NCBI GenBank assembly: GCA_900555015.1
Contig: USJL01000001.1
Span: 62,001 to 126,000 of the forward strand
Direction of reading: 5' to 3'
Length of the DNA: 64,000 nucleotides
DNA from: an uncultured Oscillospiraceae bacterium
GTDB taxonomy: Bacteria > Bacillota > Clostridia > Oscillospirales > Acutalibacteraceae
Shown here piece by piece: positions 8,551 through 16,628 of the stretch. The notes under the pieces are model-generated. The model did no database searches, was not told the origin of the DNA, and saw only the letters and a list, made by a program, of their open reading frames with translations. A program made the translations under genes and the position numbers. Position 1 is the stretch's first letter. Each line of letters starts with the position of its first letter.

Positions 8551-9420
8551 ATGAAACAAAGAGTTATTACGGCGGCAGTATTACTTGCGTTACTCGCCAT
8601 TGTTGTTTGGCAAATAAATACACCTTTATTTGTTGTTGTTATTGCATTTCTTTCGGCTGTTGCCACAAATGAAATTATGAAATGCGCAAAAGTGAAAAAT
8701 AGATTTCTTTTAATTGCAGGCACTGCTTTTTCGGCTTGCGTTCCTTTTTTTGCAAGCGGCAAAGTTTTGCTTCCTATTGTAAGCGAAAGTACGTGGTCCG
8801 GTGTAATCGGTGCTGTTCCCGGTGTTGTTTACATAATTGCGGTTGTGCTTGCATTTTTGCTTGCTATGTTAAAGGGCTATTCTCACACAAGTTTTGAGGA
8901 TGTGGCAATTTCTGCTTTTGCTTCTGTTCTTGTTCCTTATGGATTTTCCGTGTTTATTCGCCTTCGTGATATGTTTGCGGATAATGAGCAATTCGGCATC
9001 TATTTAATTTTCTTCGGACTTATTTGTGCTTTAGGAACAGACAGCGGTGCTCAACTTGGCGGAATGGCGTTTGGCAAACATAAAATGAGTCCTAACATCA
9101 GCCCAAAGAAAACAGTGGAGGGTGCTGTATGCGGCTTGATTTTTGCCCTTGTATTAAATGTTGTGGCTATGGTGCTTTATAATAAGCTTGCCGCTGTTAC
9201 TTTAACAAAAACTCAAACAATCGTTCTTGCGTGCGTAAGCGTTCCTGTTTCGTTTATGGGTATGATGGGCGATTTAAGTGCGTCTGTTCTTAAAAGAAAC
9301 TTCGGCGTTAAAGATTTTGGAAAAATCTTTCCGGGGCACGGCGGAGTTATGGACAGATTTGATTCATCATTATTCACAATTCCGCTTACATATGCAGTTG
9401 CTTTAATTGCTTTTTGTTGA
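8551..9420 (+). CDS. cdsA: Phosphatidate cytidylyltransferase
   Basis: Makes CDP-diacylglycerol from CTP and phosphatidic acid, the branch point for phospholipid synthesis. It is a 289-residue protein with about eight hydrophobic segments. The family signature near the C-terminus is clear: MMGDLSASVLKRNFGVKDFG followed by PGHGGVMDRFDS. It sits 3 bp after uppS, and its stop codon overlaps the dxr ribosome binding site, indicating translational coupling. The earlier motif LGTDSGAQLGG matches the metal-binding region of the family. Confidence 0.95.
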   Translation: MKQRVITAAVLLALLAIVVWQINTPLFVVVIAFLSAVATNEIMKCAKVKNRFLLIAGTAFSACVPFFASGKVLLPIVSESTWSGVIGAVPGVVYIIAVVLAFLLAMLKGYSHTSFEDVAISAFASVLVPYGFSVFIRLRDMFADNEQFGIYLIFFGLICALGTDSGAQLGGMAFGKHKMSPNISPKKTVEGAVCGLIFALVLNVVAMVLYNKLAAVTLTKTQTIVLACVSVPVSFMGMMGDLSASVLKRNFGVKDFGKIFPGHGGVMDRFDSSLFTIPLTYAVALIAFC

Positions 9421-9430
9421 GGTGCTTGAT

Positions 9431-10579
9431 ATGAAAAAAATATCAATTTTAGGTTCAACCGGTTCAATAGGCGTTCAGTCTATTGATGTTTGCAGAATGC
9501 ACGGTTATGACGTTAAATGCTTAACGGCAAATACAAATGTTAATAAAATTGAACAGCAGGTCAGAGAGTTTCATCCTGAACTTGTTTGTATGATGAATGA
9601 GGATGCTGCTTCCGATTTAAAAACTAAAATTGCCGACACAAATACAAAAGTTGTTTGCGGTATGGACGGCCTTATTGAATGTGCTATATATGACGGCGCC
9701 GATATTACTCTTAATTCGGTTGTGGGAATGATTGGACTTCAACCTACATTAGAGGCAATTAAGGCTAAAAAAACAATCGCACTTGCCAATAAGGAAACAC
9801 TTGTCGCCGGCGGTCATCTTGTAACAAATGCCGCAAAAGAAAACGGTGTTTCGATTTTGCCTGTAGACAGCGAGCATTCGGCTATTTTTCAGGCAATGCA
9901 GGGCAGTCCGAGAAAAGAAGCTGTGAAAAAAATAATATTAACCGCATCCGGCGGACCGTTCTTTGGCAAAACTTTGTCAGAACTTGAAAACGTTACTCCG
10001 GCAGACGCTTTAAAACATCCAAATTGGGATATGGGCGCAAAAATAACCATAGATTCTGCCACAATGATGAATAAGGGCTTGGAGTTTATTGAAGCAAAAT
10101 GGCTTTTTGATATGCCTAATGAAGATATTGAAATCGTTGTTCACAGGGAATCGGTTGTTCATTCCGCTATAGTTTATCAGGATAATTCGGTTATTGCACA
10201 ACTTGGTGTGCCGGATATGAGAATCCCTATTCAGTATGCTCTTACTTATCCGGAGCGTGAGCCGAGCCCCGTGGCTCCTTTATCTCTTGCCGATTACGGT
10301 AAATTAACATTTTTTGAACCGGATTACGATACTTTTAAATGTATTAATGTTTGTAAAAATGCTATTGCAATGGGCGGTTTGCATCCTGCAGCAGCTAACG
10401 GTGCAAACGAAGAAAGCGTAAAACTTTTTCTTCATGGCAAAATTAAATTTACAGACATTGCATATCTTAATGAAGAGGCTATGCTTAAAGCTGCAGATGT
10501 GAAAGATTTTACATTGGCAGATGTGCTTGAAGCAGATAAACAGGCAAGAGAATTTGTAAGAAATACCGTTAATGCTTGA
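9431..10579 (+). CDS. dxr: 1-deoxy-D-xylulose 5-phosphate reductoisomerase
   Basis: Converts DXP to 2-C-methyl-D-erythritol 4-phosphate with NADPH, the first committed step of the MEP isoprenoid pathway. It is 382 residues from the ATG at 9431. That start is chosen because GAGGTG, which spans the cdsA stop, lies 6 bp upstream; an in-frame TTG at 9407 has no such site. Motifs seen: ILGSTGSIGVQSIDV (NADPH fold), LANKETLVAGG, LPVDSEHSAIFQ, SGGPF and TIDSATMMNKGLEFIEAKWL (metal and substrate). It is followed by rseP, as in most Firmicutes. Confidence 0.97.
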   Translation: MKKISILGSTGSIGVQSIDVCRMHGYDVKCLTANTNVNKIEQQVREFHPELVCMMNEDAASDLKTKIADTNTKVVCGMDGLIECAIYDGADITLNSVVGMIGLQPTLEAIKAKKTIALANKETLVAGGHLVTNAAKENGVSILPVDSEHSAIFQAMQGSPRKEAVKKIILTASGGPFFGKTLSELENVTPADALKHPNWDMGAKITIDSATMMNKGLEFIEAKWLFDMPNEDIEIVVHRESVVHSAIVYQDNSVIAQLGVPDMRIPIQYALTYPEREPSPVAPLSLADYGKLTFFEPDYDTFKCINVCKNAIAMGGLHPAAANGANEESVKLFLHGKIKFTDIAYLNEEAMLKAADVKDFTLADVLEADKQAREFVRNTVNA

Positions 10580-10603
10580 ATATAATCTTTAGGAGTGGTG
10601 AAT

Positions 10604-11638
10604 TTGACTTCTGTTTGGAGTTCGGTTTATCCCGTTTTAATTGCAATTTTATTTTTTGAATTAATAATAATTATTCACGAGGGCGGGCATTTTATTGCCG
10701 CCAAGTTAATGAAAATTCGTGTTAATGAATTTGCAATAGGTATGGGACCTAAAATAATTTCTTTTAAGAAAAAAGAAACTCAATATTCTTGGCGTCTTTT
10801 TCCGATAGGCGGTTATTGTGCTATGGAAGGGGAAAGCGAGGAATCCGAAGCAGACGGCTCTTTTTCCAAAAAAAGCGTGTGGGCAAGACTTTTTGTTGTG
10901 GTTGCCGGTGCGTTAATGAATCTAATTTTAGGTTTTATAATAATTTTCGGTTTAATTTGCAGCCAGTCAAGTATAGGCACAACCACGGTTGCAAAGTTTG
11001 ACGAAAATGCAGTCAGCTCATCATACGGCTTGCAGGCAGGCGATAAAATTAAAAGTATAGACGGTATGAAAGTTTATACAACAACAGATGTTCAAACAGG
11101 CTTATCACGTTCTAAAGACGGCAGTGTGGATATGACGGTTCAACGAAACGGAAAAACAGTTAATCTTTCCGTTACCTTTGATACCGAGGGTTATGAGGGA
11201 AAACAATATATTGTTATGGATTTTTGGCTTTTAGGTAAAGAAAAAACTCCGTTAAACGTTATTTCCAACGCAGGAAATGTTTTTGTTTCTTATGCAAGAA
11301 TGGTTTTCCTTTCTGTTTATGACCTTATAACCGGAACATACGGCGTTTCGGATTTAAGCGGCCCTGTTGGTGCCGTTTCGGTTGTATCAAGCGCAGTTAA
11401 AACAAATTTATATTCTGCGTTTAAAATGATGGCGTTGCTTACGGTAAATATAGGTTTGTTTAATTTGTTCCCGATTCCCGCTTTAGACGGCTGGCGGCTG
11501 TTTTTATTATTGGCAGAGGGAATTACAAAGAAAAAATTACCGGAAAAATGGGAGTACGGAATTAATGCGGCAGGTCTTGTTTTGTTGCTTGCCTTAATGG
11601 TATTTGTAACTTTTTCCGACATAACAAAGTTATTTTGA
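10604..11638 (+). CDS. rseP: RIP metalloprotease RseP (site-2 protease)
   Basis: Membrane zinc protease that cuts anti-sigma factors or signal-peptide remnants within the membrane. It has 344 residues with an N-terminal metal motif HEGGHFIAAK (HExxH), a central PDZ domain (SYGLQAGDKIKSIDG) and a C-terminal helix carrying the third ligand in PIPALDG. The residue after LDG is Trp, where most family members have Gly. TTG at 10604 is the preferred start because AGGAG at 10591-10595 is 8 bp upstream; GTG codons at 10595 and 10598 overlap or crowd that site. It lies between dxr and ispG in the operon; in Bacillus, proS occupies the next position. Confidence 0.92.
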   Translation: MTSVWSSVYPVLIAILFFELIIIIHEGGHFIAAKLMKIRVNEFAIGMGPKIISFKKKETQYSWRLFPIGGYCAMEGESEESEADGSFSKKSVWARLFVVVAGALMNLILGFIIIFGLICSQSSIGTTTVAKFDENAVSSSYGLQAGDKIKSIDGMKVYTTTDVQTGLSRSKDGSVDMTVQRNGKTVNLSVTFDTEGYEGKQYIVMDFWLLGKEKTPLNVISNAGNVFVSYARMVFLSVYDLITGTYGVSDLSGPVGAVSVVSSAVKTNLYSAFKMMALLTVNIGLFNLFPIPALDGWRLFLLLAEGITKKKLPEKWEYGINAAGLVLLLALMVFVTFSDITKLF

Positions 11639-11656
11639 TTTTTGCAGGTGGTAAAA

Positions 11657-12709
11657 ATGATTAAAAGAAGAGAAAGCAAAAAAATTAAATTAGGAAACAC
11701 ATATATCGGCGGCGATGCACCGATTCTTGTTCAGTCGATGCTTAACATTCCTGCCGATAATATTGAAGGTTCGGTTAATCAGGCAAAGGAACTTGCGGCA
11801 GCGGGTTGTCAGGTAATCAGGTTTGCCATTCCAAATGAAAAAGCACTTGATTTAATTGAACCTATAAAAGAGGCTGTGAATGTTCCTCTTGTTGCAGATA
11901 TTCATTTTGATTACAGACTTGCGCTTGGCGCCGCAGAAAGAGGAATTGATAAAATAAGAATTAATCCCGGCAATATCGGTGATGAATCGAGAGTTAAAGC
12001 GGTTGCAGATATTTGTAAGCAAAAGCAAATACCTATCAGAATCGGCGTTAACAGCGGCAGTCTTGAAAAAGATATTCTTGCAAAATACGGTTCTCCCACT
12101 CCCGAAGCAATGGTGGAATCTGCTTTGTATCACGCTTCCTTGCTGGAAAAATTTGATTTTGATGATATTGTTATTTCCATTAAATCTTCAAATGTTGTAA
12201 CTATGATAAATGCTTATGAGATTGCCGCAGAAAAATGCAATTATCCGCTTCATTTAGGCGTAACAGAGGCAGGCACAGAAAGAATGGGCATTATTAAATC
12301 GTCTGTCGGCATAGGTTCTTTGCTTGCCAAGGGCATTGGCGATACTATTCGTGTAAGTCTTTCCGATACACCTGTTAAAGAAGTTTTTGCCGCATTCGAT
12401 ATTCTTAAAGCAGTGGGCTTGAAAAATGATTGTCCGTATTTGATTTCCTGCCCAACATGCGGCAGAACAAAAATTGATTTAATCGGCTTGGCAAAGCAGG
12501 TTGAAGAAAGATTAAAAGATTGTAAAAAACCGATTAAAGTTGCGGTTATGGGTTGTATCGTTAACGGACCCGGCGAGGCGAAAGAGGCAGATATAGGAAT
12601 TGCAGGCGGCGACGGAAACGGACTTATATTTAAAAAAGGTGAAATTTTAAGGAAAGTGCCTGAAGATAAATTGCTTGATGAATTGATGAAAGAGATAGAT
12701 AAATTATAA
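11657..12709 (+). CDS. ispG: (E)-4-hydroxy-3-methylbut-2-enyl-diphosphate synthase
   Basis: 4Fe-4S enzyme of the MEP pathway that converts MEcPP to HMBPP. It has 350 residues from the ATG at 11657; AGGTGG lies 5 bp upstream, and an in-frame TTG at 11642 is rejected for lack of a site. The N-terminal TIM barrel includes PILVQSMLN, LVADIHFDYRLA and RINPGNIG. The C-terminal cluster domain carries SCPTCGRTK and MGCIVNGPGEAKEADIG, whose three cysteines hold the cluster. Its stop overlaps the polC start by one base. It and dxr put two MEP-pathway enzymes in this operon. Confidence 0.96.
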   Translation: MIKRRESKKIKLGNTYIGGDAPILVQSMLNIPADNIEGSVNQAKELAAAGCQVIRFAIPNEKALDLIEPIKEAVNVPLVADIHFDYRLALGAAERGIDKIRINPGNIGDESRVKAVADICKQKQIPIRIGVNSGSLEKDILAKYGSPTPEAMVESALYHASLLEKFDFDDIVISIKSSNVVTMINAYEIAAEKCNYPLHLGVTEAGTERMGIIKSSVGIGSLLAKGIGDTIRVSLSDTPVKEVFAAFDILKAVGLKNDCPYLISCPTCGRTKIDLIGLAKQVEERLKDCKKPIKVAVMGCIVNGPGEAKEADIGIAGGDGNGLIFKKGEILRKVPEDKLLDELMKEIDKL

Positions 12710-15700
12710 TGAATTTGTTTAAAGAATATTTTTCGGATTATGTAGATAATTTTCCCCTTTCAAGTTTGGGAAACGGTGAAATTACCCGCTTTGCAATCAG
12801 AAAAGAGGAAAGAGAACTTATTGTTGTTTTAAATCTCGGCGAATTGGTAGATTATTCAGTGTTTGCCGCTGCACAGGAAAATTTAAAGGCAAATATGAAT
12901 TTGAAAAAAGCAACAATTAAGCCACGTTACATAAGCGAACTTTTTGAAACTTCATATTTTGGCAGTATTGTTGAGTTTGTTAAAAAGCAAAATTCAGCTG
13001 CAAACGGATTCTTTGATGATGCCGATGTTGAAGTTAATAATAATGAATTAACCGTTTACTTAAAAAAAGGCGGAAAAGATATTTTACTTGCCCAAAAGGT
13101 AAACGAGGATATAGAAAATGTAATACTTGATTTGTTTGGCATTTCTTTTAAAATTTCTTTTGTGGAAACACAGGCTTTTGACATTGAAAAGGCTGTTAAA
13201 GAGGTTGTTGCACAAAAAAATGCACATGAAGAACAGGTTAAAGCAGAGCAGGCAAAAAATATTAAGCACACCCTTTTGGGCGACTTGCCTATTTATGAGG
13301 ATACGCAAAAAATTATTTTCGGCAGAAGTATTCGTGAAAAGCCAAAGCCGATGAATCAAGTGCAAATAGACGACGGCATTATTACCGTTTGGGGAGATGT
13401 TCTTAAAACAGACGTAAGAGATACCAAAAGGGGCGACAGCAAAATTTTCTCTTTTGATATTTCTGATTACACATCATCGCTAACATGTAAAATGTTTGAC
13501 AGTAACAAGGTTATTGAACCTGTTATTGATAAAATTGCAAATGCAAAAACGCTCATAGTAAGCGGCGGTTATCAGTATGATAAATTTGCAAACGAATATG
13601 TTTTAAGACCAAACAGTATTGCAACGGTTTTAAAAGCCGAAAAGGAAGACAATGCACCCGAAAAAAGAATAGAACTTCATATGCATACCTCTTTGTCTGA
13701 AATGGACGGAATTTCTTCTCCCAAATCACTTGTTAATCAGGCAATAAAATGGGGGCATAAGGCTGTTGCAATTACAGACCACGGCGTTGTTCAGGCTTTG
13801 CCGGAGGCATATGCAGCAGCAAAAGGCAAAATTAAACTTATTTTGGGAATGGAGGGCTATTTGGTTGATGACACTAAGTATCCCGATTTCATGAATATGA
13901 AATTAAATCAATTTAAACGTCATCATATTATTTTTCTTGTTAAGGAAGATACATCTATGGATGAATCTATTCCCAAGGAAGAAAGAAAGTACGGCAGAAA
14001 AAATCTTTACGAACTTATTTCTGCATCAAATGTTAAATATTTTAAAAACAGACCGCTTATTCCAAAATCTCTTCTTGCCAAAAAAAGGGCAGGCATTATT
14101 GTTGGTTCGGCTTGTGAACAGGGCGAAGTTTATCAAGCAATATTAGAGGGCGTAAGCGACGAAGAACTTGAAAAAATCGCTTCATTTTATGATTACCTTG
14201 AAATTCAGCCAAACGGCAACAATGAATTTATGCTCAGAACAAGTAATCAGGAATATGTGCTTAATAAGCGTGGCGAAGAAAAGAAAAACGTTTATTGGCG
14301 TGTTAACTCGGAAGAAGATTTAATTAACATAAATAAAAAAATCATTTCAGTTGCGGATAAATTGGGCAAGCTTACCGTTGCCACCGGCGACGTGCATTTT
14401 TTAAGTGAAAAAGACGCTAAATTCAGGGCTATTATTATGGCGTCAAAAGGTTTTGACGATGCTGATAATCAGGCACCGTTGTATTTTAAAACTACTGATG
14501 AAATGCTTGCCGATTTTGCATGGGCAGGAGACAGGGCAAAGGAATTTGTTGTAGACAATCCGCAAAAAATTGCTGATAGCATTATGGACGATATTCCGCC
14601 TATTCCTCCCGGAACGTTCCAACCGCATATTGACGGCGCAAATGAGGAACTTACGGAAAAATGCTGGAAAAGAGCAAAGGAATTGTACGGCGACCCTGTG
14701 CCGGAATATGTTGCCTCAAGACTTCAAAGAGAGCTTGATTCAATTATCGGGCACGGCTTTGGCGTTCTTTATGTTATTGCAAAACGTCTTGTTGAGGAAA
14801 GTGAAAGAAACGGCTATCTTGTAGGCTCAAGAGGTTCTGTAGGCTCTTCTTTTGCCGCTCATATGGGCGGTATTTCAGAGGTTAACCCTCTTGCACCACA
14901 CTACTATTGCAAAAAATGCAAGCATAGTGAATTTTTCTTAAACGGCGAATACGGTTCGGGATTTGATTTACCGCCTAAAAATTGCCCTAACTGCAATATT
15001 CCTATGAAAAGGGACGGTCATGAAATTCCTTTTGAAACATTCCTTGGATTTGACGGCGATAAAGAGCCTGATATTGACCTTAATTTCAGCGGTGAATATC
15101 AATCCCGTTCCCACAGATACACGGAAGAATTGTTTGGTAAGGAATATGTGTTTAAAGCCGGAACAATGGCAACAGTTGCGGATAAAACCGCTTACGGTTA
15201 TGTTAAAAAGTACCTTGAAGAAAGAGGTCTTAAAGTAACCCGTGCAGAAGAGGACAGGCTTACCGTTGGCTGTACGGGTATTAAAAGAACAACCGGTCAG
15301 CACCCGGGCGGAATGGTCGTTGTGCCGGATAAATATACGGTTGAAGATTTTACACCTATTCAATATCCTTCAAACGATGAAAAGAAAGGCACTTACACAA
15401 CTCACTTTGACTTTAAAAATTCTCTTCACGACACACTTTTAAAGCTTGATGAACTTGGTCATGATAATCCTACGCTTTATAAATATCTTGAGGATTCCAC
15501 AGGTATTCCTGTTATGGAAGTTGATTTGTCTGACCCTAAATTGTATCAGCTTATCACTTCTACAGAACCTATAGGTGTTTCTCCCGAAGATATAGATTGT
15601 TCAACAGGTACTCTTGCTATTCCTGAAATGGGTACACCGTTTGTAATCGGTATGCTTGAAGAAGCAAAGCCAAAAACATTTGCCGATTTGCTTCAAATTT

Positions 15701-16545
15701 CAGGCCTTTCTCACGGTACGGATGTTTGGCTTGGAAATGCACAAGAGCTTATTGATAACGGCACTTGCACAATTTCTCAGGTTATCGGCTGCCGTGATGA
15801 TATTATGACTTACCTTATTCATAAAACCGAAAAGTATGAAAAGGAAACCGGCAAGGAATCGCCTCTTTCAAAAAAAGATTGCTTTAAGATTATGGAATAT
15901 ACCCGTAAAGGTAAAGCACCAAAAGAATTGCCTCCTTATGAACAGGCAATGAAAACCGTAGGTGTTGAACAGTGGTATATTGATTCCTGTTATAAAATTA
16001 AATACATGTTCCCCAAGGCGCATGCTGCGGCTTATGTTATTGCCGCTCTTCGTCTTGCTTGGTATAAAATATATTATCCTCTTGATTTTTATGCGGCATA
16101 CTTTACTGTTCGCGGCGGCGCTATTGATGCTGTTTCCGCAGTGGCAGGTAAGGATGCGGTAAAAGCAAAAATGCTTGAATATCAGGAAAAGAAAAAAGCC
16201 GGCGGCGTTACGGCAAAAGATGATTCAACTTATGTTGTAAACCAAATTGTTATTGAAATGCTTGCAAGGGGAATTGAATTTTTACCTGTTGATATTTATA
16301 AATCGGATGCAAGAATTTATAAAATCGAAAACGGAAAAATTCGTTTGCCTTTCGGCGCTATTGACGGTATTGGTGAAAATGCGGCAAAAGCAATAGCACA
16401 GGCAAAGGATGACGGAAACGGCGAATTTATATCTTATGACGATTTAATGGCACGTGCCGGAATAGGCAGAAGCGTTGTTGACGCTCTTAAAGAAGCAGGC
16501 GCATTGGGTGATATGCCGGAATCAAGTCAAATTTCGTTGTTTTGA
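12709..16545 (+). CDS. polC: DNA polymerase III PolC-type alpha subunit lacking the exonuclease domain
   Basis: Replicative polymerase of low-GC Gram-positives. Domains in order: N-terminal domain; OB-fold (about 215-315); PHP domain (about 321-575); polymerase core with GYLVGSRGSVGSSF, a four-Cys zinc site (CKKCKHSEF...CPNC), catalytic Asp in EPDIDLNFSG (D788, D790) and LLKLDELGHD (D914); C-terminal clamp-binding tail ending SQISLF. At 1278 residues it is about 160 shorter than Bacillus PolC. The DEDDh proofreading exonuclease, normally inserted in the PHP domain, is replaced by a roughly 15-residue loop (about 388-404), and no D-x-E-x-TG motif appears elsewhere. All expected PHP ligands are present: H324, H326, D333, H358, E382, H405 or H406, C469, D561, H563. 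It overlaps ispG by 1 bp and is the last gene of the operon. Confidence 0.95.
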   Translation: MNLFKEYFSDYVDNFPLSSLGNGEITRFAIRKEERELIVVLNLGELVDYSVFAAAQENLKANMNLKKATIKPRYISELFETSYFGSIVEFVKKQNSAANGFFDDADVEVNNNELTVYLKKGGKDILLAQKVNEDIENVILDLFGISFKISFVETQAFDIEKAVKEVVAQKNAHEEQVKAEQAKNIKHTLLGDLPIYEDTQKIIFGRSIREKPKPMNQVQIDDGIITVWGDVLKTDVRDTKRGDSKIFSFDISDYTSSLTCKMFDSNKVIEPVIDKIANAKTLIVSGGYQYDKFANEYVLRPNSIATVLKAEKEDNAPEKRIELHMHTSLSEMDGISSPKSLVNQAIKWGHKAVAITDHGVVQALPEAYAAAKGKIKLILGMEGYLVDDTKYPDFMNMKLNQFKRHHIIFLVKEDTSMDESIPKEERKYGRKNLYELISASNVKYFKNRPLIPKSLLAKKRAGIIVGSACEQGEVYQAILEGVSDEELEKIASFYDYLEIQPNGNNEFMLRTSNQEYVLNKRGEEKKNVYWRVNSEEDLININKKIISVADKLGKLTVATGDVHFLSEKDAKFRAIIMASKGFDDADNQAPLYFKTTDEMLADFAWAGDRAKEFVVDNPQKIADSIMDDIPPIPPGTFQPHIDGANEELTEKCWKRAKELYGDPVPEYVASRLQRELDSIIGHGFGVLYVIAKRLVEESERNGYLVGSRGSVGSSFAAHMGGISEVNPLAPHYYCKKCKHSEFFLNGEYGSGFDLPPKNCPNCNIPMKRDGHEIPFETFLGFDGDKEPDIDLNFSGEYQSRSHRYTEELFGKEYVFKAGTMATVADKTAYGYVKKYLEERGLKVTRAEEDRLTVGCTGIKRTTGQHPGGMVVVPDKYTVEDFTPIQYPSNDEKKGTYTTHFDFKNSLHDTLLKLDELGHDNPTLYKYLEDSTGIPVMEVDLSDPKLYQLITSTEPIGVSPEDIDCSTGTLAIPEMGTPFVIGMLEEAKPKTFADLLQISGLSHGTDVWLGNAQELIDNGTCTISQVIGCRDDIMTYLIHKTEKYEKETGKESPLSKKDCFKIMEYTRKGKAPKELPPYEQAMKTVGVEQWYIDSCYKIKYMFPKAHAAAYVIAALRLAWYKIYYPLDFYAAYFTVRGGAIDAVSAVAGKDAVKAKMLEYQEKKKAGGVTAKDDSTYVVNQIVIEMLARGIEFLPVDIYKSDARIYKIENGKIRLPFGAIDGIGENAAKAIAQAKDDGNGEFISYDDLMARAGIGRSVVDALKEAGALGDMPESSQISLF

Positions 16546-16559
16546 TTTTATGTTTTGTA

Positions 16560-16588
16560 TTGACATAATCAATTTGATATGTTAGCAT
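16560..16588 (+). promoter_or_regulatory. Promoter of the histidine operon
   Basis: TTGACA (16560-16565), a 17-bp spacer and TAGCAT (16583-16588), about 40 bp before the hisZG ATG. The -10 overlaps a TTAGCA copy that recurs in the palindrome just downstream. Confidence 0.75.
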
Positions 16589-16597
16589 ATTACCACA

Positions 16598-16609
16598 TTA
16601 GCACGCTAA
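16598..16609 (+). promoter_or_regulatory. Candidate operator palindrome of the histidine operon
   Basis: TTAGC-AC-GCTAA is a perfect inverted repeat near the expected transcription start. A further TTAGCA copy lies 16 bp upstream over the -10 box. Position fits a repressor site; the repressor is not identified here. Confidence 0.45.
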
Positions 16610-16628
16610 AGTGAAAGAGGTATAAATT

